Positions 10,308 through 18,199 of a stretch of DNA of 64,000 nucleotides are shown piece by piece. Both the position numbers and the translations under genes were made by a program. Under the pieces are notes generated by a model. It was not told the DNA's origin. It did no database searches and saw only the letters and a list, made by a program, of their open reading frames with translations. The DNA is taken from assembly GCA_902780405.1 (NCBI GenBank), contig CACZFI010000003.1, forward strand, positions 284,585-348,584, in the 5' to 3' direction. The number at the start of each line of letters is the position of its first letter. Position 1 is the first letter of the stretch. Origin of the DNA: an uncultured Lachnospiraceae bacterium. Its GTDB lineage: Bacteria; Bacillota; Clostridia; Lachnospirales; Lachnospiraceae.

Positions 10308-10933
10308 TGGAATTTCAGGAGTATAAAGCGAAAACCGTAGAAGAAGCCATTACGGCTGCTGCTGTTGAACTTGGCGTAGCAAGCTCCGAGCTTGAATATG
10401 AGATCGTAGACAAGGGTGCATCCGGATTCCTCGGAATCGGTTCCAAGCCCGCAGTGATCAAGGCCAAGAAGAAGGACAGCTTCATCGACGATATTTATGA
10501 GTATCTGAACAACCTCTTTTCCGCTATGCACATCGAGGCAAAGTGTGAGATCGATTTTGACGAGGCAGAGTCTGTAATGAACATCGAAGTATCCGGACCG
10601 GAGATGTCCGTGATCATCGGTAAGAGAGGACAGACCTTAGATGCACTTCAGTATCTGATCAGCCTCTATGTGAACAAGAAGAGTGAGTCTTACGTAAGAG
10701 TGAAGCTCGATACAGAGAACTACAGAGCAAGAAGAAAGGATACCCTTGAGAATCTTGCCAAGAACATCGCTTCCAAGGTAAAGAAGACCAGAAGATCCGT
10801 TACCTTAGAGCCGATGAATCCCTATGAGAGAAGAATCATCCACTCGGCACTTCAGAATGACCGCTATGTGGAGACCAGAAGTGAAGGCGAAGAGCCTTAC
10901 AGAAAGGTCGTTGTCTTCTTAAAGAGAGGCTAA
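10307..10933 (+). CDS. khpB: Jag/KhpB RNA-binding protein
   Basis: 208-aa three-domain protein: Jag-N (MEFQEYKAKTVEEAITAAA, residues 1-50, with GASGFLGIGSKPA), a KH domain with the GKRGQTLDALQYL motif, and a C-terminal R3H domain (RRSVTLEPMNPYERRIIHSAL). In Firmicutes it partners KhpA in RNA binding and influences cell division and wall synthesis. It overlaps yidC by one base and ends the rpmH operon before the terminator at 10942. Confidence 0.95.
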   Translation: MEFQEYKAKTVEEAITAAAVELGVASSELEYEIVDKGASGFLGIGSKPAVIKAKKKDSFIDDIYEYLNNLFSAMHIEAKCEIDFDEAESVMNIEVSGPEMSVIIGKRGQTLDALQYLISLYVNKKSESYVRVKLDTENYRARRKDTLENLAKNIASKVKKTRRSVTLEPMNPYERRIIHSALQNDRYVETRSEGEEPYRKVVVFLKRG

Positions 10934-10941
10934 GTTCCAAT

Positions 10942-10974
10942 AAAAAAGCGAAGGTTTTGCACCTTCGCTTTTTT
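10942..10974. terminator. Bidirectional terminator between khpB and mnmE
   Basis: Eight-bp perfect stem (10948-10955 with 10961-10968), five-base loop, A-tract on the left and T-tract on the right. It can end the rightward khpB transcript and the leftward mnmE transcript. Confidence 0.9.
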
Positions 10975-12343
10975 ATTTGCCCATACAGAACTCTGAGAAA
11001 ATCTTATCCACCAGATCATCTTCAAGTTCTTCACCGAGGATTTTACCGAGGGAGGCATAGGCAGCCATCAGATCGATGGTATAGAAGTCCTCTCCCATTC
11101 CGGCGTTGATACTCTCCCGCACCCTGTCGAGGGAGGAAAGCGCTTCGGATAAAAGCGCCTTGTGTCTGGCGCTGGTGATCATCAGCTCGGAATTGCTTTT
11201 TACTTCGTTTGAGAAGAACATTTCACGAAGCAGGGAAGAAAATTCTTCGTATCCGCGGTGTTCCAAAGCAGATATTTCCAAAAAATGCGTATCAATCTTT
11301 TCACTTATCGACAATTTATCCACAACCAATTGTTGGTCGTTCTTGTTGAGAAGCGTGATGGATGGTTTGCCTTTGATCTTTGACATGATCTCTTCGTCAT
11401 TTTCGTCAAGAGGTCTGGTTCCGTCAACGATGTAGAGGATTAAATCCGCTTCCTCAATGGAGGAAAGCGCTTTCTCGATACCAATCTTTTCTACGGTATT
11501 GTCTGTCTCGCGGATGCCTGCGGTGTCAACGACGGAGAGCGTGATGCCGTCCACGTTGATGGTCTCTTCCAGAGTATCTCTGGTCGTACCCTCGATATCC
11601 GTGACGATGGCGCGCTCCTCTCCCATCAGAAAATTGAGTACGGAGGACTTGCCGGCGTTCGGTTTTCCGACGATAACGGTGCGGATGCCCTCGGTGAGCA
11701 ACCTGCCGTTGTCATAGGAATGAAGCAGGCTTTGGATGCTTATCGACAACTTATCCACAAGCTGTGTTAATTTCTCGTCAAATCCGTCCAGGGAATAATT
11801 TTCCGGATCATCCAATGCGGACTCGATGTAGGCAATGTTGTATAAAAGTTTTTCGCGCAGGTGTCGGATGGTTTTACCGAGCGCACCGGAAAGCTGCTTC
11901 AGTGAGGAAGCAATCGCCATATCGTTTTTCGCATGGATCAGATCCATAACGGATTCCGCCTGCGCCAGATCAATTCGTCCGTTCAAAAAGGCGCGTTTGG
12001 TAAATTCTCCGGGCTCTGCGGGTCGTACACCCAAAGATATCAAAAGTTCCAAAACTTTTTTTAACACGGAGATGCCGCCGTGACAGTTTAATTCGACAAC
12101 GTCCTCACGGGTGTAGGTCTTGGGAGCCCGCATCACAAGGGCGATGGCTTCATCGTAAACGGTGTCGTCGTAGATGATCCTGCCGAAACACGCGCGGTAG
12201 CCGGGAAGGTCCGCAAGTCGTGTGTCCCTGTTGGCAGGCGTAAAGATCCGATCTGCAATTGTGATCGCTTCGGGACCGCTTAAACGGATGATTCCGATGC
12301 CGGAATCCGTAAGACCGGTCGCGATGGCTGCGATGGTATCCAT
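10973..12343 (-). CDS. mnmE: tRNA modification GTPase MnmE
   Basis: 456-aa GTPase that with MnmG installs (carboxymethyl)aminomethyl groups on wobble uridine of some tRNAs. The N-terminal formyl-THF-like domain begins MDTIAAIATGLTDSGIGIIRLSG. The G domain shows G1 GKPNAGKSS, G3 DTAGIRE and G4 LNKND, and the C-terminus is the hallmark FCMGK. It is divergent from mnmG with about 100 bases between them. Oddity: the peptide VDKLSIS occurs twice (near residues 196 and 341), and each codes on the plus strand for two DnaA-box sequences (11305-11324 and 11740-11759). Confidence 0.97.
   Translation of the reverse strand: MDTIAAIATGLTDSGIGIIRLSGPEAITIADRIFTPANRDTRLADLPGYRACFGRIIYDDTVYDEAIALVMRAPKTYTREDVVELNCHGGISVLKKVLELLISLGVRPAEPGEFTKRAFLNGRIDLAQAESVMDLIHAKNDMAIASSLKQLSGALGKTIRHLREKLLYNIAYIESALDDPENYSLDGFDEKLTQLVDKLSISIQSLLHSYDNGRLLTEGIRTVIVGKPNAGKSSVLNFLMGEERAIVTDIEGTTRDTLEETINVDGITLSVVDTAGIRETDNTVEKIGIEKALSSIEEADLILYIVDGTRPLDENDEEIMSKIKGKPSITLLNKNDQQLVVDKLSISEKIDTHFLEISALEHRGYEEFSSLLREMFFSNEVKSNSELMITSARHKALLSEALSSLDRVRESINAGMGEDFYTIDLMAAYASLGKILGEELEDDLVDKIFSEFCMGK
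11305..11324 (+). promoter_or_regulatory. Paired DnaA boxes inside mnmE (copy 1)
   Basis: TTATCGACA (11305-11313, one mismatch to TTATNCACA) followed by the perfect TTATCCACA (11316-11324), starts 11 bases apart. The same pair with the same spacing recurs at 11740. Confidence 0.55.
11740..11759 (+). promoter_or_regulatory. Paired DnaA boxes inside mnmE (copy 2)
   Basis: TTATCGACA (11740-11748) and TTATCCACA (11751-11759), starts 11 bases apart, identical to copy 1 except for one base between the boxes. About 3.6 kb from oriC. Confidence 0.55.
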
Positions 12344-12372
12344 GGCATACTCCTTTTACATATCTACGGGCT

Positions 12373-12401
12373 ATTTTATCGCAACCCTTGTGATTATTCA
12401 A
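12373..12401 (-). promoter_or_regulatory. Predicted mnmE promoter
   Basis: Minus strand TTGAAT (12401-12396), 17-base spacer, TAAAAT (12378-12373), 30 bases upstream of the mnmE start. Confidence 0.6.
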
Positions 12402-12412
12402 GCCGTGACCCA

Positions 12413-12441
12413 TAGACTTTTTTGGGGGAAGAATGTATAAT
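12413..12441 (+). promoter_or_regulatory. Predicted mnmG promoter at the start codon
   Basis: TAGACT (12413-12418), 17-base spacer, TATAAT (12436-12441). Transcription would begin near 12448, at the second candidate ATG (12449), implying a leaderless message if this promoter is real. Confidence 0.4.
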
Positions 12442-14407
12442 GGTGGGCATGAGTGAAAAAGCATACATTACAGAAGAATACGACGTGGTGGTTGTCGGTG
12501 CCGGACATGCGGGCTGCGAAGCAGCGCTTGCCAGTGCACGACTCGGCTGTTCCACCATTCTTTTTACGGTCAGCATGGACAGTGTCGCAATGATGCCCTG
12601 CAACCCGAATATCGGCGGAAGTTCCAAGGGACACCTGGTGAAGGAAATTGATGCCTTGGGCGGTGAGATGGGCAAGAATATCGACAAGACCTTTATCCAG
12701 TCCAAGATGCTCAACGTATCCAAGGGTCCTGCGGTACATTCCCTTCGTGCACAGGCGGATAAGGTGGAGTATACGAAGCAGATGCGCATGACACTGCAGC
12801 GCACCGAGAATCTGACGCTTCGTCAGGCAGAAGTATCCGAGCTTTTGTTTGAAGGAAATGTGATCCGCGGAGTGAAAACCTACTCCGGTGCAACCTACCT
12901 CGCGAAGGCGGTGGTGCTTTGCACGGGAACTTATTTAAAGGCCAGGTGTATCTATGGCGATGTGGTGAATCATACCGGTCCGAACGGACTCGCAGCCGCA
13001 AATCACCTCTCCGACTCCATGGCCGAGGCGGGGATTTACATTCGCCGCTTTAAGACGGGCACACCTGCGCGACTTGACAGAAAGACCATTGACTTTTCAA
13101 AGATGCAGGAGCAGACGGGTGATGAAAGGATCGTACCTTTTTCCTTTACCAATACATCTGAGGAGATCGACCGTCCGCAGATTTCCTGCTGGCTTACCTA
13201 TACAAACGAAACGACGCATGACATCATCCGCGAGAATATCGATCGCTCTCCGCTCTTTTCCGGATTTATCGAGGGCACGGGTCCCCGCTACTGTCCTTCC
13301 ATCGAGGACAAGGTTATGAAGTTCCCGGATAAGACGAGGCACCAGCTTTTTATCGAGCCCGAGGGAGAGTTTACGGACGAAATGTATATGGGTGGTATGA
13401 GTTCCTCCATGCCGGAGGATGTACAGTACCGGATGATCCGGACGGTGGCCGGTCTGGAACACGTTTCTATCGTCCGAAACGCATACGCCATCGAGTACGA
13501 CTGTATCGATGCCACAAATTTGCAGGCAAGTCTTGAGTTTAAGAATTATGACGGGCTTTTTTCCGCAGGTCAGATCAACGGAAGCTCCGGCTATGAGGAA
13601 GCCGGTGCACAGGGCCTGATGGCAGGTATCAACGCCGCAAGAAAGGTGCTCGGCAAGGATCCTCTGATCTTGGATCGTTCCGATGCATATATCGGAGTAC
13701 TGATCGACGACCTGGTTACAAAGGAGACGAAGGAACCCTATCGTATGATGACTTCACGCGCGGAGTACAGACTGCTTCTTCGTCAGGACAATGCGGATCT
13801 TCGACTTACGGAGATCGGACATGAGATCGGTCTGATCGATGAGGAGCGATATGCGCATTTTACGGAGAAGAGAAAGCTGATCGAGGATGAGGTGGCAAGA
13901 CTTTCTTCCACCATGGTCGGCGGTGCGGCACATGTTCAGGCTTTTCTCGAGGAGCATGACAGCACGCCGCTTAAGACGGCAGTCTCCCTTGCGGAACTGA
14001 TCCGGAGACCGGAGCTTTCCTACGAGGCAATCGCACCGCTTGATACGGAGCGTCCCGCAAGGATGTCTAATAATGTAGACAGTGATGATGCATCGTGGAT
14101 CAAAAAGCACCTGTCCGAAGTTGTCGAGCAGATCAATATCACCATCAAGTATGAGGGATATATCGACAGACAGATGCAGCAGGTAGAACACTTCAAGAAA
14201 CTTGAGAAGCGTAAGATACCTGAGGATATCGATTACGAAGCAGTTTCAAATCTGCGCAAGGAAGCAAGACAAAAACTCTCACAGATTCGCCCGGTTTCCA
14301 TCGGACAGGCATCGCGTATCAGTGGTGTATCACCGGCTGATATCTCCGTGCTGATGATTTACCTGACGACCTTATCTGCGGAGCAGCCTTCGGAGGATCA
14401 GACATGA
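12440..14407 (+). CDS. mnmG: tRNA U34 carboxymethylaminomethyl modification enzyme MnmG
   Basis: About 655-aa FAD enzyme, partner of MnmE. The FAD-binding Rossmann motif is [21 protein letters not shown], followed by the family signature [15 protein letters not shown]; the C-terminal helical domain binds MnmE. The start is uncertain. ATG 12440 has GGGGGAAG eight bases upstream. ATG 12449 (MSEKAY...) has no usable ribosome site but lies where a leaderless transcript would begin. The gene overlaps rsmG by four bases (ATGA), so the two are co-translated; in many genomes they are adjacent next to the origin. Confidence 0.95.
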   Translation: MVGMSEKAYITEEYDVVVVGAGHAGCEAALASARLGCSTILFTVSMDSVAMMPCNPNIGGSSKGHLVKEIDALGGEMGKNIDKTFIQSKMLNVSKGPAVHSLRAQADKVEYTKQMRMTLQRTENLTLRQAEVSELLFEGNVIRGVKTYSGATYLAKAVVLCTGTYLKARCIYGDVVNHTGPNGLAAANHLSDSMAEAGIYIRRFKTGTPARLDRKTIDFSKMQEQTGDERIVPFSFTNTSEEIDRPQISCWLTYTNETTHDIIRENIDRSPLFSGFIEGTGPRYCPSIEDKVMKFPDKTRHQLFIEPEGEFTDEMYMGGMSSSMPEDVQYRMIRTVAGLEHVSIVRNAYAIEYDCIDATNLQASLEFKNYDGLFSAGQINGSSGYEEAGAQGLMAGINAARKVLGKDPLILDRSDAYIGVLIDDLVTKETKEPYRMMTSRAEYRLLLRQDNADLRLTEIGHEIGLIDEERYAHFTEKRKLIEDEVARLSSTMVGGAAHVQAFLEEHDSTPLKTAVSLAELIRRPELSYEAIAPLDTERPARMSNNVDSDDASWIKKHLSEVVEQINITIKYEGYIDRQMQQVEHFKKLEKRKIPEDIDYEAVSNLRKEARQKLSQIRPVSIGQASRISGVSPADISVLMIYLTTLSAEQPSEDQT

Positions 14408-15126
14408 AGGCCTTAAACGATTATGTGAAAAACCTGAGCGGTCATGAACTGTCTGACCGGCAGATGAAACAGTACGAGCGCTACTATGAGATGCTGGTCG
14501 AAAAGAATAAAGTGATGAACCTGACTGCGATCACCGAGCGGGACGAGGTGTGTCTGAAGCATTTTATCGACAGTATCGCAATCTGCGAGAAGATGCCGGA
14601 CTTGCTTTCCAAGCCTCTCTCCGTGATCGATGTCGGATGCGGCGCAGGATTTCCCGGACTTCCGCTTAAGATCCTGGCTTCGAATATAGATCTTACTTTG
14701 TACGATGCGCTTCGAAAGAGGATCGATTTTTTACAGGAGGTCATCGATGAAATCCTTCCGACGGATGAGAAGATCCGGGCGGTGCACGGACGAGCGGAGG
14801 AAGGCGGCCGAAACCGAAGCATGAGGGATTCTTACGATCTTGCGGTTTCACGTGCGGTATCAAGGATGTCCGTACTTGCGGAGTACTGTCTGCCCTTCGT
14901 GAAGGTTGGCGGATACTTCGTAGCATACAAGTCCGATGAGATCGATGAAGAAATCAAAGATGCGTCTAACGCGATAGACAAACTGGGCGGTACAGTGGAA
15001 CGAATCGAGAGATTGACACTCCCCGGCGGAGAGATCAAGCGCAGCTTTGTCTTTGTTAAGAAAAACAAACCCACGCCGAAGGCTTATCCGAGAAAACCGG
15101 GAACCGCGGCGAAAGATCCTTTATAG
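14404..15126 (+). CDS. rsmG: 16S rRNA (guanine-N7)-methyltransferase RsmG
   Basis: 240-aa GidB family SAM-dependent methyltransferase that modifies a guanine of the 530 loop of 16S rRNA. The SAM motif is [17 protein letters not shown], and the N-terminal [13 protein letters not shown] block is characteristic. The C-terminus has a basic tail ([22 protein letters not shown]). It starts by ATGA overlap with mnmG. In related genomes it is followed by the parA region; here about 3 kb of other material intervenes. Confidence 0.96.
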   Translation: MKALNDYVKNLSGHELSDRQMKQYERYYEMLVEKNKVMNLTAITERDEVCLKHFIDSIAICEKMPDLLSKPLSVIDVGCGAGFPGLPLKILASNIDLTLYDALRKRIDFLQEVIDEILPTDEKIRAVHGRAEEGGRNRSMRDSYDLAVSRAVSRMSVLAEYCLPFVKVGGYFVAYKSDEIDEEIKDASNAIDKLGGTVERIERLTLPGGEIKRSFVFVKKNKPTPKAYPRKPGTAAKDPL

Positions 15127-15133
15127 AAATAGC

Positions 15134-15160
15134 AAAAACCCGACGGAAGTCGGGTTTTTT
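15134..15160. terminator. Bidirectional terminator after rsmG
   Basis: Six-bp GC-rich stem (15139-15144 with 15149-15154), GGAA loop, A-run before and T-run after. It overlaps the stop of the opposing exonuclease gene. Confidence 0.9.
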
Positions 15161-16154
15161 ATGTGTCTATTTCGAACTCCGAATCGGAATCGGATTTGGA
15201 ATTGTTTTTGTTGCGGCGCTTGCATTGCCGCTTCAGGCGGAGTTCGTTCTGTCTTTGGCGCATGGCCTCGACACTTTTTTTGTCTGTGGGAACCACAGTC
15301 TTGATGACAAAGATTTTGTCGTCTCTGGACTGTTTAAACCTGAGCTTGCCGGTCATCAATCCGTGATGCCAGCACTTCCCGATGCACAGGTAGGAATTGG
15401 GGGTATTGGCGAACCATTTGATCTTCTTGTTGGTCTTTCTGCCGCATCTGTAGCAAAACAGTGTGGTCAGATCCTTGTCCTCGACCGCCTCTGCCCTGTT
15501 CTCATACTCTCTGGAAATGTGTTCCAAAAAGTTTTTGTGGTAGGAGATGATTTCATCCTTCTTCTCCTTGGGGCAGTTGTATGTATCATAACTGTACCGA
15601 TCCTTCAGATCTTTCGGATGGAGACAAGCCAGCACCAGTGCGGTGTAGTAAGCGTCGTTCACTGCAGAGTGGAAGGGCTTGTCCTTCTCAATCTGAAGGT
15701 GATCCACTGCTTTCTCAAGTTTCACGGCTGCACTGCTCTTCTCCGTCATCTCGGAGTAGATGCTCTGAATGTTGTAATACTTCAGAGGCGTCGGCAGCTT
15801 CTTCATGTAGTAGTAGTCCATGTTGTTCTGAAGATAACTCAAGTCCATCGGACCCCACGAGCAAAACTCGTAGTCGTCATCCCCGCACCACTTCAGAAAT
15901 TCTCTGCAGACCATATCGAAAGGTCGGGCAGATCGAAGTTCTTTTTCGTCTATATTCAGAATCGTTCGAATGTGTGGCTGGATCTTTTTATAAAGTCTGG
16001 GTCTTACCAGGCTGGAAAATGAATCGATGATATGTAATTTTTCGTCAAGCTTCACGGCCCCGATTTCGATGATCTCAAACGGCATGCGTGGGTTTTCATT
16101 CTCACGACCGCCGTAGCTTTGATTCCACTCGAGGTCAAACACGATGTAATTCAT
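15159..16154 (-). CDS. DEDDh-family 3'-5' exonuclease with C-terminal zinc-knuckle-like domain
   Basis: 331 aa. Residues 1-190 form an RNase-T/DnaQ-type exonuclease: DLEWN (first Asp/Glu), SWGPMDLSYL (second Asp), HSAVNDAYYT (His and last Asp), all catalytic positions present. This resembles the ERI-1/KapD-type branch acting on RNA or DNA 3' ends. The C-terminal third has CYRCGRK and CIGKCWHH, plausibly a zinc-binding knuckle, then a highly basic and acidic tail. Substrate unknown. It lies 11 bases downstream of the coiled-coil membrane protein gene, so the two probably form an operon. It interrupts the usual rsmG-parA neighbourhood. Confidence 0.82.
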   Translation of the reverse strand: MNYIVFDLEWNQSYGGRENENPRMPFEIIEIGAVKLDEKLHIIDSFSSLVRPRLYKKIQPHIRTILNIDEKELRSARPFDMVCREFLKWCGDDDYEFCSWGPMDLSYLQNNMDYYYMKKLPTPLKYYNIQSIYSEMTEKSSAAVKLEKAVDHLQIEKDKPFHSAVNDAYYTALVLACLHPKDLKDRYSYDTYNCPKEKKDEIISYHKNFLEHISREYENRAEAVEDKDLTTLFCYRCGRKTNKKIKWFANTPNSYLCIGKCWHHGLMTGKLRFKQSRDDKIFVIKTVVPTDKKSVEAMRQRQNELRLKRQCKRRNKNNSKSDSDSEFEIDT

Positions 16155-16165
16155 AGGTGTCCTTG

Positions 16166-16765
16166 TTACTCTGCTTTAGCCTGCATCACGCGTAAGTGCG
16201 CGTACTCATTCTCGGGCTCGCTGTCCATAGCGTTGCGCTCCTCGAGAGCCTTGCAGATGTCGTTCAGTATTTCAATGGCCTCGGTCTGTGACTTGGCATT
16301 GGCAGTAGCCATCTGCGCAAGTAAAACAGCGACACGCTCGTTGCTGTTCACAACCTTTGTGGTATTGTCTTCGGCCTTTTTGACATTCAGTTTGGCGAGA
16401 ACCTTATCCTGGTCAAGGATTTCCTTGTACAGTTTGGAATTCTCTTCTTTTAATTCCATCAGAAGATCAAGAAGCGCGGTCATGCTCTGCGTGCGTGCCG
16501 TCTCCTCTCTCTTGGCAACGGAGTAAATTCCTTTTTCTACTTTAGTGAGTTCGTTTTGCTTATCGATGTTCGCGGATGCAATCTCATCCACCTTCGCAAG
16601 GATGGCATCTACCATGAAGTAGGTGTCAACGATCACGATCAGGGAGATGGCGATGATGATCTCGAGCCTTGCCGGGTACACCAGGATCATATAGAGATCC
16701 ACCAAAAGAGCTGCAACAAATGCAACCGCACTGACGGTCAGTGCCGAACCGGATTTATTCTTCAT
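16166..16765 (-). CDS. Membrane-anchored coiled-coil protein, unknown function
   Basis: 199 aa, not recognised. Two closely spaced hydrophobic segments at the N-terminus (about residues 9-28 and 35-54) form a membrane hairpin. A long helical, charged region follows (about 60-199) with heptad-like leucines (LLDLLMELKEENSKLYKEILDQ), suggesting a cytoplasmic coiled coil. No cysteine or enzyme motif was seen. It has its own promoter (16801-16829) and is followed after 11 bases by the exonuclease, which it might anchor at the membrane; that link is inferred only from position. Confidence 0.7.
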   Translation of the reverse strand: MKNKSGSALTVSAVAFVAALLVDLYMILVYPARLEIIIAISLIVIVDTYFMVDAILAKVDEIASANIDKQNELTKVEKGIYSVAKREETARTQSMTALLDLLMELKEENSKLYKEILDQDKVLAKLNVKKAEDNTTKVVNSNERVAVLLAQMATANAKSQTEAIEILNDICKALEERNAMDSEPENEYAHLRVMQAKAE

Positions 16766-16800
16766 AGGGCAATCCCTCTTTTCATAATTGTTACTGCAAT

Positions 16801-16829
16801 ATTATAGCACCGCATGGGCGAATAGTAAA
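16801..16829 (-). promoter_or_regulatory. Predicted promoter of the coiled-coil/exonuclease pair
   Basis: Minus strand TTTACT (16829-16824), 17-base spacer, TATAAT (16806-16801) with an extended TGC before it. Confidence 0.7.
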
Positions 16830-16846
16830 CCTTGGAAAAAAGGTGC

Positions 16847-16875
16847 TTTACTTTTGCGGTGGAATCCGTTACAAT
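16847..16875 (+). promoter_or_regulatory. Predicted tRNA-Arg promoter
   Basis: TTTACT (16847-16852), 17-base spacer, TACAAT (16870-16875), ten bases before the tRNA 5' end. Confidence 0.65.
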
Positions 16876-16885
16876 GAGAAACGAT

Positions 16886-16959
16886 GTTTCCGTAGCTCAG
16901 CTGGATAGAGCGACCGCCTCCTAAGCGGTAGGTCGGGTGTTCGAATCACCTCGGGAACG
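16886..16959 (+). tRNA. tRNA-Arg(CCU)
   Basis: Full cloverleaf: seven-bp acceptor stem (16886-16892 with 16952-16958), D-arm GCTCAGCTGGATAGAGC, anticodon stem ACCGC/GCGGT around loop CTCCTAA giving anticodon CCU, and T-arm with GTTCGAATC. It reads AGG codons. CCA is not encoded. A promoter precedes it and a terminator follows, so it is a single-gene unit. Confidence 0.95.
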
Positions 16960-16968
16960 CGAAATGCG

Positions 16969-16995
16969 CCGCGACTGCAAGGTCGCGGTTTTTTT
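16969..16995 (+). terminator. Terminator of tRNA-Arg
   Basis: Seven-bp perfect GC-rich stem (16969-16975 with 16982-16988), six-base loop, then seven T. Confidence 0.9.
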
Positions 16996-17013
16996 GTGCG
17001 TGTTTATATATAC

Positions 17014-17144
17014 GTTTCCATACGGTCTGTGTTGCAGGACACGCTTGCGCTAACTTCCGCTCGCAACGGACGCTAAGCTCGTGAAAAACCTCGCTAAGCG
17101 CCGGCGGCTCCAGATTGTCCTTGCAACGCAGACCGTATGGAAAC
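17014..17144. repeat. Inverted-repeat element, copy 1
   Basis: Arms 17014-17041 and 17116-17144 are inverted copies differing by one substitution and one indel. The 74-base interior (including 17069-17112) closely matches the interior of the element at 23089-23322 in reverse orientation. No coding potential. Confidence 0.8.
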
Positions 17145-17214
17145 TTACTTTATAGAACAAGCAAAAACACGCGGACCTTGCAGCGGACGCTAGGGGTCTT
17201 AAATAATGCTGGGC

Positions 17215-17294
17215 GTGGGATGGGTGGTGGATGGGGTGATGTGTGATCGTCTCCTGGAGATTTCACGCGTCACCCCATCCACCATCCATCTCAC
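17215..17294. repeat. Long imperfect palindrome (32-bp arms)
   Basis: 17215-17246 and 17262-17294 are inverted copies with about four mismatches around a 15-base loop that itself contains CTCCTGGAG. Strongly purine-biased (GGTGG-rich) on one arm. No T-run follows, so it is not an ordinary terminator. Confidence 0.8.
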
Positions 17295-17384
17295 GTGAGC
17301 TTCTTTAATAGAATCGTCTATCTTGTTGTTCTTGACATGTTATGCACAATATGTTGATTTCTGCACGCGTATTCATGTTTATAA

Positions 17385-17432
17385 TGTTGATAACTCTGTT
17401 GATAACCTGTTGGAGAGATGGATTTATCAACA
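17385..17432. promoter_or_regulatory. Cluster of DnaA-box-like sites next to parS
   Basis: Three copies of TTATCAACA: minus strand at 17385-17393 and 17397-17405, plus strand at 17424-17432, with a partial fourth (TGTTGATAT, about 17448). Each is one mismatch from the DnaA-box consensus and identical to the near-box at 8146 in oriC. Confidence 0.45.
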
Positions 17433-17454
17433 AAATGTTGGAAAGATGTTGATA

Positions 17455-17470
17455 TGTTTCACGTGAAACA
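17455..17470. promoter_or_regulatory. parS: parS site 1
   Basis: Perfect 16-bp palindrome TGTTTCACGTGAAACA, the ParB/Spo0J centromere-like binding site used to load ParB and condensin for chromosome segregation. Confidence 0.97.
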
Positions 17471-17536
17471 TCGATTGGACGATCGAATTGCTCGCGCCTG
17501 TTGAAAACTTGTGTCGAAGGATTTGGTTCTTGTCAG

Positions 17537-17578
17537 ATGTTCCGAACCGAATGTTCTGAACCGAATGTTCTGAAAATT
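17537..17578 (+). repeat. 14-bp tandem repeat, three units
   Basis: Units at 17537, 17551 and 17565 of the form ATGTTCYGAACCGA; the third is degenerate in its last four bases. Iteron-like, between parS sites 1 and 2. No known function. Confidence 0.6.
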
Positions 17579-17704
17579 ACAAGCAGACAATCACAGCCGA
17601 TTCTTATCCAATTCTACTCATCTCCACTTGATCTGCGTATCTCCTGCTTAAACGGTTGCCTTGCTCCGGATTAAAATTGCTTGCTCACATTTACATTCCT
17701 GCAA

Positions 17705-17720
17705 TGTTTCACGTGAAACA
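17705..17720. promoter_or_regulatory. parS: parS site 2
   Basis: Perfect TGTTTCACGTGAAACA. Confidence 0.97.
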
Positions 17721-17933
17721 TTCTGTACACATTTCAACGTGAATTCTGCCAGGGAAGAACACCCGAAATACTCCTGTACAAACTTTGAGTTAATTCGACG
17801 CCACAAGCATCCATTCACTTTGAACTGCTTCAACGTGTTTACATCCAGCCACAGAATTTCGGCTTCGAGTTTTGACAAAAGGAGCGAGTGATCTTTCCAC
17901 CGGGAAATCATTTTTAGAAACAACGCTACGATA

Positions 17934-17949
17934 TGTTTCACGTGAAACA
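17934..17949. promoter_or_regulatory. parS: parS site 3
   Basis: Perfect TGTTTCACGTGAAACA. Confidence 0.97.
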
Positions 17950-18019
17950 TCCGGAAATCATTTTCTATACTTTCACAACCTGCTCATCATCAATTCGCAC
18001 ATCAATCGCTCCTATCCGA

Positions 18020-18035
18020 CGTTTCACGTGAAACA
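18020..18035. promoter_or_regulatory. parS: parS site 4
   Basis: CGTTTCACGTGAAACA, one mismatch at the first base of the consensus. Confidence 0.93.
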
Positions 18036-18046
18036 TTTTATGAATT

Positions 18047-18062
18047 TGTTTCACGTGAAACA
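18047..18062. promoter_or_regulatory. parS: parS site 5
   Basis: Perfect TGTTTCACGTGAAACA, 27 bases from site 4 and about 140 bases upstream of the parA start. Confidence 0.97.
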
Positions 18063-18145
18063 TGAAAAATCGCTGGTTTTTGTGAAAAACGTGGGCGGAA
18101 ATCAATATATTGTAGCGAAGCTCGGATTGCAACCATATTTAGGTG

Positions 18146-18174
18146 TGGAATCAGATAACGAGTAGTGCTATAAT
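18146..18174 (+). promoter_or_regulatory. Predicted parA promoter
   Basis: TATAAT (18169-18174) preceded by an extended TGC; weak -35 TGGAAT (18146-18151) at 17-base spacing. It lies 25 bases before the ribosome site of parA and about 85 bases downstream of parS 5. Confidence 0.6.
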
Positions 18175-18199
18175 GTTGTGGCAGTATGGAGGTTTGAAC

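Noticed and set aside
17648..17950. A 100-codon frame on the minus strand (MFHVKHIVALF...)
   Set aside because: It runs through parS sites 2 and 3, has no ribosome site and no recognisable sequence; the MFHVKH start is just the translated parS palindrome.
17872..18165. A 97-codon plus-strand frame ahead of parA
   Set aside because: It contains three parS sites translated in frame and no ribosome site; non-coding.
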